The notes under the pieces: generated by a model
What the model was told of the DNA's origin: nothing
Databases searched by the model: none
Seen by the model: only the letters and a program-made list of their open reading frames with translations
Shown: one piece after another, positions 33,029 through 41,643 of the stretch
How the letters are laid out: each line of letters begins with the position of its first letter
How positions within the stretch are numbered: position 1 is the first letter of the stretch
Program-made: the position numbers and the translations under genes
NCBI RefSeq assembly: GCF_001486165.1
Contig: NZ_LN908977.1
Span: forward strand, 505,621-569,620
Reading direction: 5' to 3'
From: Bittarella massiliensis (ex Durand et al. 2017)
GTDB taxonomy: Bacteria > Bacillota > Clostridia > Oscillospirales > Ruminococcaceae
Length of the DNA stretch: 64,000 bases

Positions 33029-33726
33029 TACCAGGGAAACTGACGGGGGCGATGGACGCCCCCATCATCCACCAATACAGGGACAGGCTGCTCAAGAAAA
33101 AGGGGAGCCTTCTCTGCAAGCGGGCCTTTGACCTGATCGTCAGCGCCCTGATGCTCATCTGTCTGTCGCCGCTGCTGCTGGTGCTGGCGGTGGTCATCAA
33201 GTGCGACTCCCGCGGGCCGGTCTTTTTCCGGCAGGAGCGGATCACCACCGGCGGCAAGCCCTTTCGCATCTTCAAGTTTCGCACCATGGTACAGGACGCG
33301 GACAAGTTGGGCAGCGCCGTCACCGCTCCCGGCGACAGCCGGGTCACCCGGGTGGGGGACAAGCTGCGCACCTACCGGCTGGACGAGCTGCCCCAGCTCA
33401 TCAACGTCTTTTTGGGGCAGATGACCTTTGTGGGCACCCGCCCCGAGGTGCCCCAGTACGTGGACGCCTACACCGATGAGATGCGGGCCACCCTGCTGTT
33501 GCCGGCGGGGATCACCTCCAACGCCAGCATTAAGTTCAAGGACGAGCAGACCATCCTCAACCAGGCCATGGAAGAGGGCTGCAGCGACATCGACCAGGCC
33601 TACGTCACCCGGGTGCTGCCCGCCAAGATGCGCTACAACCTGGAATACCTGCAAAACTTCGGCCTCGGGGAGGATTTCAAACTGATGTGGAAAACCGTCA
33701 TGGGGGTTTTCTTTCACCAGGATTAA
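33025..33726 (+). CDS. Undecaprenyl-phosphate sugar phosphotransferase (PglC/WecP-type)
   Basis: 233 residues, ATG in an ATGA overlap with the aminotransferase. One re-entrant/transmembrane helix (LLCKRAFDLIVSALMLICLSP) is followed by the bacterial sugar transferase core: GPVFFRQERITTGGKPFRIFKFRTM, YRLDELPQLINVF and FVGTRPEVPQY. It transfers a sugar-1-phosphate from UDP-sugar to the lipid carrier, the first step of glycan assembly. The minimal core without extra N-terminal helices is the PglC-like monotopic class. Confidence 0.92.
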   Translation: MIPGKLTGAMDAPIIHQYRDRLLKKKGSLLCKRAFDLIVSALMLICLSPLLLVLAVVIKCDSRGPVFFRQERITTGGKPFRIFKFRTMVQDADKLGSAVTAPGDSRVTRVGDKLRTYRLDELPQLINVFLGQMTFVGTRPEVPQYVDAYTDEMRATLLLPAGITSNASIKFKDEQTILNQAMEEGCSDIDQAYVTRVLPAKMRYNLEYLQNFGLGEDFKLMWKTVMGVFFHQD

Positions 33727-33731
33727 AACAG

Positions 33732-33769
33732 CAAAAAAGAGCGCGCGAACACCGTTCGCGCGCTCTTTT
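33732..33769. terminator. Bidirectional terminator
   Basis: AAAAGAGCGCGCGAAC-ACC-GTTCGCGCGCTCTTTT near-perfect palindrome between convergent genes. Confidence 0.92.
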
Positions 33770-33781
33770 GTCGCCTGTCCC

Positions 33782-35392
33782 TCAGGCGCGGTAGAGGGTT
33801 TCGCCCTCGCGGATGGTCTCCACCACCCGGATGTCGCAGATCGCCATGGGGTCCACCTCCATGGGGTCCTGGTCGAGGATGACCAGGTTGGCCAGCTTGC
33901 CGGGGGCGATGGAGCCCTTTTCGTCCTCTTCAAAGTACTGGTAGGCGGCGTTGATGGTCACGGCCTTCAGCGCCTCCAGGGGGGAGATGCGCTCCTCTTT
34001 TCCCATGTCGGCTCCCGAGAGGCTGATGCGGTTGACCGCGCACCAGACGGTGCGGAGCATATCCGGCTCCAAGACGGGGGTGTCCTGGTGGAAGGTGAAG
34101 GGGATGCCCGCCTTTAAGGTGGAGGCGGCGGGGGAGATGCGGGTGGCCCGCTCCTGCCCCAGGTTTTTCAGGTGGGTGTCCCCCCAGAAATAGGTGTGGG
34201 CGACAAAGTAGGAGGGCATCATCCCCAGCTCCTTCATCCGGGGCAGCTGGTCGCCGGGGCGGACCGTCTGGGCGTGGATCATCACCGGGCGGCAGGTGTC
34301 TTTGTCCGGCAGGGCGGCCTTGGCCGCGGCAAAGGCGTCCAGGTACTGCTGCGAGGCCGCGTCGCCGTTGCAGTGGCAGAGCAGCTGCATCCCCTCGCCC
34401 ATGGCGATTTTGCAAAACCGCTCCACCTCGGCGTCCTTGTAGATGGGGTAGCCGCAGTAGCCGTCCCGCTCGCCCTCGTAGGGGGCGGAGAGCCAGGCGG
34501 TCTTGCCCTGGGGCGAGCCGTCGAGGAAGATCTTGTAGCCGCCGATTTTCAGCCGGTTGCGGTACTGGCGCAGGTACTCGGGGTTTTCCTTGGCGATCTC
34601 CGCCTCGTCCTTCAAGTCGACATAGCCCACCAGGTCCAATTTCAGGCTGCCGTGCTCGGCCAGGGTGCGCAGCAGGGTGAAGTTCTGGTGCTTGACCATC
34701 CCCTCCTGAGCGGTGGTGATACCGTGTTTGAGATACACCTCCTGCGCCTTTTCGCAGAGGGCCAGCATCTGCGCGAAGGTGGGGGCCAGGCCGGAGGCGG
34801 AGGAGGAGAAGGAGATGAAGGCGTTTTCTTCCAGATAGCCGCTGAGCTCCCCGGTGGCGTAGTCCCGTCCAATCTTGCCGCCCTCGGGGTCGGGGGTCTG
34901 GGGGGTGTAGCCGCCCTCGTTTAAGGCGATGGTGTTGGCCACCCCCATGTGGCCCGACTGGTGGGTGATGAGCACCGGCCGGGTGGAACTGACCTGGTCG
35001 AGCACCTGCCGGGTGGGGTGGCGCCCCTCTTCGAGGCGGTTGTGATCGTAGCCAAAGCCGACGACCCACTGGCCGGGCTCCAGGTCCCCGCTGGCGACGG
35101 CCTCTCGCAGCCGCTGCACGATCTGCCGGTAGCTGGTGCAGTCCCCCAGGGGGACGGCGTGCAGGGTGTTTGCCAGCATGGAGAGGTGGCTGTGGGGGTC
35201 GATGAAGGAGGGGAGGAGGGTCTTTCCCTCCAGGTCCACCCGGCGGACACCGGCGTCGGCCAGCTGCTCCATGGCGGCGAGTGCGCCGGCCCCCAAAATG
35301 CGGCCGTCTGCCACCAAAACAGCCTCGCAGCGGCACTGGTCGCCGGGCTCCATGGTGTAGATGTGGCCGTTGTAGTAGAGCGTTTGTGACAT
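33782..35392 (-). CDS. YtcJ-like amidohydrolase
   Basis: 536 residues from ATG 35392 (AGAAGGG upstream; the GTG four codons earlier is too close to that site). Amidohydrolase superfamily: metal site SFIDPHSHLSM, then the YtcJ-type GFGYDHNRLEEGRHPTR, central GYKIFLDGSPQG, LLCHCNGDAA, MIHAQTVRPGDQLPR, and C-terminal INAAYQYFEEDEKGSIAPGKLANLVILD. Relatives include N-substituted formamide deformylase; the physiological amide here is unknown. Cytoplasmic. A TACAAT -10 lies at 35491-35496 on the minus strand. Confidence 0.88.
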   Translation of the reverse strand: MSQTLYYNGHIYTMEPGDQCRCEAVLVADGRILGAGALAAMEQLADAGVRRVDLEGKTLLPSFIDPHSHLSMLANTLHAVPLGDCTSYRQIVQRLREAVASGDLEPGQWVVGFGYDHNRLEEGRHPTRQVLDQVSSTRPVLITHQSGHMGVANTIALNEGGYTPQTPDPEGGKIGRDYATGELSGYLEENAFISFSSSASGLAPTFAQMLALCEKAQEVYLKHGITTAQEGMVKHQNFTLLRTLAEHGSLKLDLVGYVDLKDEAEIAKENPEYLRQYRNRLKIGGYKIFLDGSPQGKTAWLSAPYEGERDGYCGYPIYKDAEVERFCKIAMGEGMQLLCHCNGDAASQQYLDAFAAAKAALPDKDTCRPVMIHAQTVRPGDQLPRMKELGMMPSYFVAHTYFWGDTHLKNLGQERATRISPAASTLKAGIPFTFHQDTPVLEPDMLRTVWCAVNRISLSGADMGKEERISPLEALKAVTINAAYQYFEEDEKGSIAPGKLANLVILDQDPMEVDPMAICDIRVVETIREGETLYRA

Positions 35393-35542
35393 ATTGCGTT
35401 TCACCCTTCTTTTCTGTGCCGCCGGGAGGGGCGGCCGATATACAGTAGTCTAGTCTCCGGCCCGGAGAGATATGCCGGGCCGTGTTTTCTATTGTAGTGG
35501 GCGCTCCGGCGGCAGCTATGAAAAAATTGTAAATTCTGCGCG

Positions 35543-35585
35543 AAAAAAGGGACGCCCCCCCTCGGCGGTCGAGAGGGGGCGTCCC
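35543..35585 (-). terminator. Terminator of xpt
   Basis: On the minus strand GGGACGCCCCCTC / GAGGGGGGGCGTCCC stem followed by six T. Confidence 0.88.
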
Positions 35586-35609
35586 CGGCGGTGGCATTGG
35601 GCGGGTGGG

Positions 35610-36185
35610 TCAGTCGGCAAAGACCAGGCTGTCGTCGCTCATCTCCTTGATGACGGCCAGGCTCTCCAGCCGGACGCCGGTCCGGCGCACCAGCTCCCCG
35701 CCGTCCTGAAAGCCCTTTTCGATGACGATGCCGCAGCCGGCGATGGTGGCGCCCGCCTGCTGCACCAGCTGGATGAGGCCCAACAGGGCCTGTCCGCGGG
35801 CCAAAAAGTCGTCGAGGATGAGGATGTGGTCCCCCGGGTTGACAAACTTGCTCTCCACCTGAATATCAAAGGTGGTGCCCCGGGTGTAGGAGGTCACCTG
35901 GGCGGTGAGGATGTCCCCGTCCAGGTTCTTGGACTTGGTCTTTTTGGCAAAGATCACCGGCACGTTGCCGAAGTGGCGGGCGGCGATGGCGGCGATGCCG
36001 ATGCCCGACGCCTCGATGGTGAGGATCTTGCTGACCGGCACCCCTGCGAACCGGCGCGCAAACTCCGCCCCGATCTCGTCGAGAAGGGGGATGTCCATCT
36101 GGTGGTTGAGAAAGCTGTCCACCTTCAAAATGTGGCCGGGCTTGACCTTTCCGTCCTGTAAGATGCGCTGCTTCAAGAGTTCCAT
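35610..36185 (-). CDS. xpt: Xanthine phosphoribosyltransferase
   Basis: 191 residues (family about 190-194), ATG at 36185 with AGGAGG. Type I PRTase: PRPP motif HILILDDFLARGQAL, substrate region LTIEASGIGIAAIAARHFG, and AKKTKSKNLDGDILTAQV. The N-terminus MELLKQRILQDGKVKPGHILKVDSFLNHQMD is diagnostic for Xpt. Salvages xanthine to XMP. Unlike the Bacillus gene, no purine riboswitch is visible in the upstream 300 bases. Confidence 0.95.
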   Translation of the reverse strand: MELLKQRILQDGKVKPGHILKVDSFLNHQMDIPLLDEIGAEFARRFAGVPVSKILTIEASGIGIAAIAARHFGNVPVIFAKKTKSKNLDGDILTAQVTSYTRGTTFDIQVESKFVNPGDHILILDDFLARGQALLGLIQLVQQAGATIAGCGIVIEKGFQDGGELVRRTGVRLESLAVIKEMSDDSLVFAD

Positions 36186-36460
36186 AGGCGTCTTTCCTCC
36201 TGCATTCCAATTTCCAAAGTACCACCAGGATACCACGGCGGCAGGACAGAAAGAAAGGGGCAAACTGCTCACAAATTTGTCGATTTTTCGGGGGCGGTCT
36301 GGCACCGTTGGCATCTGTCCCGAAAAAAAGGCGGCTGTTTGACAGCGGCGGGGCATTTCGACGGCAAACCGTTTCCGCTTTTGAGGCGGTTTTTCGCGCC
36401 TCCCCGCGCAAAGTGGGCAAAATGGGCAAGGGAGAGAAAGCGCCCTGCGCGCCGGTCTGC

Positions 36461-36466
36461 TATACT
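36461..36466 (+). promoter_or_regulatory. -10 element of the AraC-GNAT gene
   Basis: TATACT 28 bases before the TTG start; the -35 region (AAAGCGC) is poor, as expected for an activated promoter. The rest of 36186-36493 shows no gene or known RNA motif. Confidence 0.45.
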
Positions 36467-36493
36467 GAAAAAAACAGAGAGGGGGGAGCGCCG

Positions 36494-37342
36494 TTGAACA
36501 GCGCGCGAAAACTGGCGGCAGAGGCGGTCGCCATCATCGAGGAGGAGCTGCAGCGCCGCATCCCGCTGGCCGAGTTGGCCGAACGGCTGCACTACTCCCC
36601 CTACTACCTGCAGCGGGCCTTTGTGGGGGCGGTGGGGCTGCCGCCCGCCCGCTACGCCCAGCGCCGCCGGCTGACCGAGGCGGCGCTGCAGCTCTGCTAC
36701 ACCCACCGGCCCCTGGCGGACATCGCCCTGGCGGCGGGGTATGAGAGCCAACAGGCCTTCACCGCCGCCTTTGCCGCCTTTTACAAGCAGCCGCCCCACG
36801 CCTTTCGGGAAGAGGGGCACTTTTACCCCCTGCAGCTTCGCCATCGCCCCCGGCAGCTCTCTGCCAGAGGGGCGCGGCGATTTGGCGCGGTGCGCCCGGC
36901 CCGGGAGGAGGACATCCCCGCCTGGACAGAGCTGGCCTTTTCCACGGTGGAGGGCTTTCCCCACCTGGAGGAGGAGGGGTTCGGCCGCGCCCTCGCGGCG
37001 GCAGTGGCGGAGGGGCGGGCCTTCCTCCTGCCCACCGGGGAGGGGGAGCTGGCGGGGGCGGTCATCCTGGGGCGCGCGCCCGGGTGGATCGATTACCTGA
37101 CGGTGTCGCCCCACTGCCGGCGGCGGGGGGCGGCCCGGGCAATGCTCCGCTTTGCCGCCGCCCGCTGGCCGGGCAGCCCCCTCTACCTGACCACCTTTCG
37201 CGCGGGGGACCGGGCCGATCCGGGCTATCGGGCCGCCTTTTTGCGCCTGGGCTTTGTCGAGGGCCCCCTGCGGGTGGAATTTGGCTACCCCACCCAGCAG
37301 ATGATCCTCTTTCCCCCGGAGGGGAGGCGGCGGGATGGGTAA
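36494..37342 (+). CDS. AraC-type DNA-binding domain fused to GNAT acetyltransferase
   Basis: 282 residues, TTG start at 36494 with GAGGGGGG upstream and after the likely -10; the longer open frame upstream is untranslated by this reading. Residues 1-105 are a two-helix-turn-helix AraC domain (LAELAERLHYSPYYLQRAFVGAVGLPP...LADIALAAGYESQQAFTAAFAAFYKQPP). Residues 130-275 are a GNAT fold with acetyl-CoA loop VSPHCRRRGAARAML. The next gene, a MATE exporter, overlaps by 8 bases, so this protein probably controls it in response to a small molecule that the GNAT part senses or modifies. Confidence 0.85.
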   Translation: MNSARKLAAEAVAIIEEELQRRIPLAELAERLHYSPYYLQRAFVGAVGLPPARYAQRRRLTEAALQLCYTHRPLADIALAAGYESQQAFTAAFAAFYKQPPHAFREEGHFYPLQLRHRPRQLSARGARRFGAVRPAREEDIPAWTELAFSTVEGFPHLEEEGFGRALAAAVAEGRAFLLPTGEGELAGAVILGRAPGWIDYLTVSPHCRRRGAARAMLRFAAARWPGSPLYLTTFRAGDRADPGYRAAFLRLGFVEGPLRVEFGYPTQQMILFPPEGRRRDG

Positions 37343-38705
37343 AAAAACCGAGGGGGCCAACCCCCTGGACCGGGCTTTCGGCCCCGCCGCCCTGCTGCGC
37401 TTTGCCCTGCCCACGGTGGGGACCATGCTGTTCATGGGGCTTTACACGGTGGTGGACACCCTGTTTATCGCCCGGCTGGTGGGGACCGACGCCCTCTCGG
37501 CGGTGAACATCGTCTGCCCGGTCATCAACCTGACGGTGGGGCTGGGGACCATGCTGGCCACCGGGGGGAGCGCCCTGGTGGCGCGGGAGATGGGGGCGGG
37601 AAACGCCCTGGCCGCCCGCCGCAAGTTCACCCTGCTGGCCCTTTTCGCCGGGGCCCTCGGGGTGCTGATCGCCCTGGGTGGGCTGCTCTTTTTGCCCTCC
37701 CTCATCCGGGGGCTGGGGGCCAGCGAGCGGCTCTACCCCTACTGCCGCGACTACCTGGCCGTCATCCTCCTCTTCACCCCGGCGGGGCTGGGGCAGGTGT
37801 TCTTTCAAAACCTGCTGGTGACGGCGGGCCGTCCCGGGCTGGGGCTGGCGCTCACCCTGGGGTCGGGCTGCGCCAACGCCCTGCTGGACTGGCTCTTCAT
37901 CGTCCCCGGGGGGATGGGGGTGGCGGGGGCCGCCCTCGGGACGGGGATCGGCTACGCCATCCCCGTGGCGGCCGGTCTCTGGTTTTTCGCCCGGGACGGG
38001 GGGAGCCTGCGCTTCGCCCGCCCCGGCGGCGGGTGGCAAGCGGTGGCCGAGAGCTGCCGCAACGGCTGCAGCGAGATGGTGGGCCAGCTGGCGGCAGCGG
38101 TGACCACCTTTCTCTTCAACGCCGCCATGATGGCCCGCCTGGGGGAGGAGGGGGTGGCGGCCATCACCGTCCTCATCTACTCCCAGTTCGTGCTCAGCAC
38201 CCTCTACATCGGCTTCTCCATGGGGGTGGCCCCGGTCATCAGCTACCAGTATGGGCGGGGGGACCGCTCGGCCCTGGCGAGGACCACCCGCCTGGCCCTG
38301 GGGGCGGTGGGGCTCTCCTCCCTGGCGGTGTTCGCCGCGGCCCTGCTGGGGGGCGGCCGGATCGCCGCCCTCTTTGCGGGGGAGGACCAAGCGGTGGCAA
38401 ATTTGGCGGCAGAGGGGTTCTCCCTCTTTGCCTACTCCTTCCTCTTCTCGGGGATCAATCTCTTCTCCTCGGCCTATTTTACCGCCCTGTCGGACGGTAG
38501 GACCTCGGCCCTGCTCTCCTTTCTGCGCACCTTCGGCCTGCTGGCGCCCGCCATCCTGTACCTGCCCCGGGTCTGGGGGAGGGCGGGCATCTGGCTGGCG
38601 GTCCCCCTGGCGGAGGGGGGCGCCTTCCTCTGCTCGGTGGTTTATCTCTGGCGGCAGCGCCGGCGGCTGGAGGGGGAGGGAGAGGCCCCGAGGGCGCCCC
38701 GCTGA
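37335..38705 (+). CDS. MATE family efflux transporter (MepA-like)
   Basis: 456 residues, twelve hydrophobic segments. MepA-type starts: FALPTVGTMLFMGLYTVVDTLFIARLVGTDALSAVNI, then ATGGSALVAREMGAGN; the second half opens with ESCRNGCSEMVGQLAAAVTTFLFNAAMM. Drug/cation antiporter. Translationally coupled to the AraC-GNAT gene (8-base overlap). Confidence 0.9.
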   Translation: MGKKTEGANPLDRAFGPAALLRFALPTVGTMLFMGLYTVVDTLFIARLVGTDALSAVNIVCPVINLTVGLGTMLATGGSALVAREMGAGNALAARRKFTLLALFAGALGVLIALGGLLFLPSLIRGLGASERLYPYCRDYLAVILLFTPAGLGQVFFQNLLVTAGRPGLGLALTLGSGCANALLDWLFIVPGGMGVAGAALGTGIGYAIPVAAGLWFFARDGGSLRFARPGGGWQAVAESCRNGCSEMVGQLAAAVTTFLFNAAMMARLGEEGVAAITVLIYSQFVLSTLYIGFSMGVAPVISYQYGRGDRSALARTTRLALGAVGLSSLAVFAAALLGGGRIAALFAGEDQAVANLAAEGFSLFAYSFLFSGINLFSSAYFTALSDGRTSALLSFLRTFGLLAPAILYLPRVWGRAGIWLAVPLAEGGAFLCSVVYLWRQRRRLEGEGEAPRAPR

Positions 38706-38868
38706 CCGGTCGCCCTCACTCTCACCCTTGCCTTCGCCCCCGTGCCCGGCGGTGGGAGGGAGGGCGCTCGGACTGTCGGGGGAAAACAGGCGGCCTCTCC
38801 GCCCTTTTGGGAATCAAAAAGGGGCGCTCCGTTGTCCCTCCCCAGTTGGTGGGAGAGGGGCTCCTGCC

Positions 38869-39017
38869 GGACATCTAAAGGGCTGCGGATCGGGCCCAAT
38901 TCGCGCCGGTCAAGCTGCGGGACAACAGCTTTGCAGACAACGCCCCGCGGACCGGCCAATGCGACTGAAAAGAGGGCTGCAACTCTCCCCAGCGCCCTCC
39001 TCTTTGACCGGCACAAA
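38869..39017 (+). pseudogene. Decayed inverted copy of a segment of the downstream membrane-protein gene
   Basis: This 149-base stretch aligns without gaps to the coding strand of bases 39934-39786 of the gene at 39130-40743, in opposite orientation. Shared blocks include GGTCAAGCTGCGGGACAA and CTTTGCAG. It encodes a match to VKLRDKDFAGDALQTG with substitutions and stops, so it is non-coding now. It lies 113 bases beyond the parent gene's stop. The rest of 38706-39129 holds only GC-rich filler and the terminator. Confidence 0.8.
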
Positions 39018-39075
39018 CCCAACATCAGCAGTCCCCGTCCTAGCCGGAAGAGGGGGCCCCCCGCCCCGAATAGAA

Positions 39076-39117
39076 CGAGCGCCGCGCCACCCCCAAAATG
39101 GGGCGGCGCGGCGCTCG
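39076..39117 (-). terminator. Terminator-like hairpin after the ABC permease gene
   Basis: GAGCGCCGCGCC...GGCGCGGCGCTC 12-bp stem plus inner CCCC/GGGG. Only a short T-rich tail (GTTCTATT) on the minus strand. Confidence 0.6.
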
Positions 39118-39129
39118 TGATTTAGCCGC

Positions 39130-40743
39130 CTATTTGACCCGGAAGTTCTTGGGCGCCCAGCGGTAGATGAGCACCAGGGCGGCGGCGGTGTAGAGGATGG
39201 TGGCCCCCAGCACGATGAAGGCAAAGCCGGCGGGCTGGCTGTCCAGCTTGAGACAGACAAAGCAGGCGATGTAGACCACCATGTTCAGCAGGGTGTAGAA
39301 GGGGTTTTTGATGTCCAGCTCGGCGGTGTAGGGCTGGAACACGTAGTAGAGGAACAGGTGGTGCACCGAGAAAAAGACGGCCAGCATCAGCACGGTGGCG
39401 CAGTAGGAGAGGATGTCCAGCGGAGGCCAGTTCAGCCCGGCCGCCAGCCCGAAGGAGAGGACGTAGAGGCAGATGCCCCCGGCGGTGATGAGGTTGAAGC
39501 CGCAGAGCCGCCGCAGCCGGATGCGGAAGTTGCGGAGGATGACCTCCTTTTGCCGGTAGAAGCCGTAGCGCAGCAGGCTGATGTCGCAGTTGTAGAACAT
39601 GGCGCGGCAGGCCTGGTCGCCAATGGAGAGCAGGTACATCAAAAAGACCATCAGCGGCAGGGACTGGGGGAGATACCCCCCCAGGTTGCGGGCGATTTCG
39701 GGGAAGAAGAGAAGGCAGCCGAAGGAGAGAATGGCCGCCCCCGCCACCACCGCCAGACGGCGGCAGACCGGCAGGAAGAAGAGCCGCTTGTGTCGGTCGA
39801 AGAAGATGGCGTTGAGGTAGTCGTACCCCGTTTTTCGGTCGTATTTGCCGGTCTGCAGGGCGTCGCCTGCAAAGTCCTTGTCCCGCAGCTTGACCGACGC
39901 GAACTGGGCCTGGTTCGAGGCCTTTTTGGCGTCCAGCTGCACCTCGCTCAAGGGCAGGGCCTGCCGGGCAAAGGCGGGGTAGTTGCGGTAGCGAAAGAGG
40001 CTGTAGGCGGCCAGCGCCCCCAGCCCTAGCAGGGCGGCCCAGAAGAGGGGGGAAGCGACCACCCGCCCCACCGGGGGGATGGCCTGCAAGAAGGGCGGCA
40101 GGTAGGCCGCCAGGGGGATGAGGAGGATCAGCACCCACTGGTAGGCCATCTTCTTTTGGGTCAGCAGGCCGAAGCGGTCAAACAGCCAGAGCTGCACCCG
40201 CTCCCCGATCAGGTGGGCGGCCACCCACAGGGGGGCCAGCAGCAGTCCCCGCAGGACCCCAAAGCCGATGAGGGCCGAGAAGAGGGCGGTGGCGGGCAGC
40301 AGGTAGAGGATGTCCATCAGGTGGGAGAAGAGGCCGTTGACCGGCAGGTATTCCTGCGCGGGCATCCCCATCAACTTGACGCAGGTGTACTTGACGGCGC
40401 TGGTGTCCCCGATGGCGGTCTTGATGAGGGCACCCCCCACAAAGCTCATCATCAGCAGAAACCAGAGAAAGGCGTCCACCCGCTGCTGGGGGGTGAGGGT
40501 CTCCATCACCACCGCCGCCGGCAGCCAGATGGCCAGACAGACGTAGAGGGCCTTGTAGAGCACCTGGGTGCAGGCCTTGAGCAAAAAGGCCACGGCGCAG
40601 ACCCCGTCTTTGAGCGAGCCCTCGGCGTAGAGCCGGTCTTTGAAGAGCTTTCCCACCAGGGGCAGGCGCTGGCACCAGTAGATGAGGGTGTTGCCGGTCA
40701 CCGCCGCCCCGATTTGAAAGCTCTGGCGAAGGGTGTTAATCAT
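39130..40743 (-). CDS. Putative ABC exporter membrane protein
   Basis: 537 residues with about ten to twelve hydrophobic segments in two clusters (roughly 45-250 and 330-530). A long hydrophilic loop (about 255-320) contains the KASNQAQFASVKLRDKDFAGDALQTGKYDRKTGYDYLNAIFFDRHK block. Resembles the unclassified permease partners of clostridial ABC ATPases. Its ATG overlaps the end of the ATPase gene by 8 bases, so the two should form one exporter. Substrate unknown. A fragment of this gene is duplicated in inverted orientation downstream. Confidence 0.75.
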   Translation of the reverse strand: MINTLRQSFQIGAAVTGNTLIYWCQRLPLVGKLFKDRLYAEGSLKDGVCAVAFLLKACTQVLYKALYVCLAIWLPAAVVMETLTPQQRVDAFLWFLLMMSFVGGALIKTAIGDTSAVKYTCVKLMGMPAQEYLPVNGLFSHLMDILYLLPATALFSALIGFGVLRGLLLAPLWVAAHLIGERVQLWLFDRFGLLTQKKMAYQWVLILLIPLAAYLPPFLQAIPPVGRVVASPLFWAALLGLGALAAYSLFRYRNYPAFARQALPLSEVQLDAKKASNQAQFASVKLRDKDFAGDALQTGKYDRKTGYDYLNAIFFDRHKRLFFLPVCRRLAVVAGAAILSFGCLLFFPEIARNLGGYLPQSLPLMVFLMYLLSIGDQACRAMFYNCDISLLRYGFYRQKEVILRNFRIRLRRLCGFNLITAGGICLYVLSFGLAAGLNWPPLDILSYCATVLMLAVFFSVHHLFLYYVFQPYTAELDIKNPFYTLLNMVVYIACFVCLKLDSQPAGFAFIVLGATILYTAAALVLIYRWAPKNFRVK

Positions 40744-41446
40744 GGCCTTCCTCCTTCAAGAGCTCGACCACCCGGTCCTCAAACTCGCGGCTGTGGATGA
40801 TGGAGGCGTCCACCGGCTCCAACTCGCCCCCGGTGAGGAGAACGATCTCGTCGCAGAGGTCGGTGGCCAGCTGCAGGATGTGGGTGGAGAAGACGATGAT
40901 GTGCTCGTCTTTCATCTCCCGCAGCAGATTTTTCATCTCCAGCGCCACCACCACGTCGAAGGAGGTGAGGGGCTCGTCCAGCAAGATCACCGGCGGCTTG
41001 GCGATGATGAAGCAGAGCATCTGCACCTTGTTCTTCATCCCGTGGGAATAGTTTTTGATGAGGCGGTGCCGGTCCTCCGGGGCAAAGCGGATCAGGTCGA
41101 AGTAGTCGTCGATCCCCATGGAGGAGTGGATCTTCTCCCGGTTGATGTCCATAAAGAACTTGACAAACTCGTACCCGGTGAGAAATTCGGGCAGGATGGG
41201 GGTGGAGAAGACGTAGCCCACGTCCCCCTCCTGCAGGGGGCGGGCCCCCGCCTCGTCCACCAGCAGCGCCTGGCCGCCGTCCGGCGGGGTCTCCCCCGAC
41301 AGGCAGTTGAAGAGGGTGGTCTTGCCCGCCCCATTTCGGCCCAGCAGGCCGTAGATCTTCCCCTTTTCAAAGGCGAAGTCGGCCCCCTTGAGGACCTGCT
41401 TCTCCCCAAAAGACTTGGTGATTCCCTGCAGTGTCAGCTGTGTCAT
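40736..41446 (-). CDS. ABC transporter ATP-binding protein
   Basis: 236 residues, one cassette: Walker A GRNGAGKTT (about 36-44), signature region IKNYSHGMKNKVQML (SHGMK instead of LSGGQ, common in multidrug/bacteriocin-type subfamilies), Walker B VILLDEPLTSFD, H-loop FSTHIL. Energises the permease encoded directly downstream. Promoter and a GntR-style palindrome lie immediately upstream. Confidence 0.92.
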   Translation of the reverse strand: MTQLTLQGITKSFGEKQVLKGADFAFEKGKIYGLLGRNGAGKTTLFNCLSGETPPDGGQALLVDEAGARPLQEGDVGYVFSTPILPEFLTGYEFVKFFMDINREKIHSSMGIDDYFDLIRFAPEDRHRLIKNYSHGMKNKVQMLCFIIAKPPVILLDEPLTSFDVVVALEMKNLLREMKDEHIIVFSTHILQLATDLCDEIVLLTGGELEPVDASIIHSREFEDRVVELLKEEGHD

Positions 41447-41493
41447 CTGGTCTCCTCCTCCCCCAACGGGGGAAACACGGGTGTGATTTGGTT

Positions 41494-41544
41494 ATTGTAT
41501 TGCTGGAATAATACAATGATACATAGCTGTGATTTGTTTGTCAA
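41494..41544 (-). promoter_or_regulatory. ABC operon promoter with GntR-type palindrome
   Basis: Minus strand TTGACA (41539-41544), 17 bp, TATCAT (41516-41521). Just downstream lies ATTGTATT-N8-AATACAAT (41494-41517), a perfect inverted repeat that overlaps the -10 edge. YtrA-like GntR repressors of ABC operons use similar sites; no such regulator gene is in the neighbourhood. Confidence 0.7.
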
Positions 41545-41643
41545 TCCCCTTTCCGGGCAAATCGAGGGGGAAGGAGCACCCCTTTTTCGGGTGGTGGCCG
41601 CCGGGCAAAACCGCCCCTACCCGGGCGGGGGGAAAGTCCCCCT

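Noticed and set aside
36186-36493. Purine riboswitch before xpt
   Set aside because: The conserved purine-riboswitch loops and P1 context seen before Bacillus xpt are absent.
38869-39017. Diversity-generating retroelement template/variable repeat pair
   Set aside because: The copy is inverted, changes are not adenine-specific, and no reverse transcriptase gene is present.
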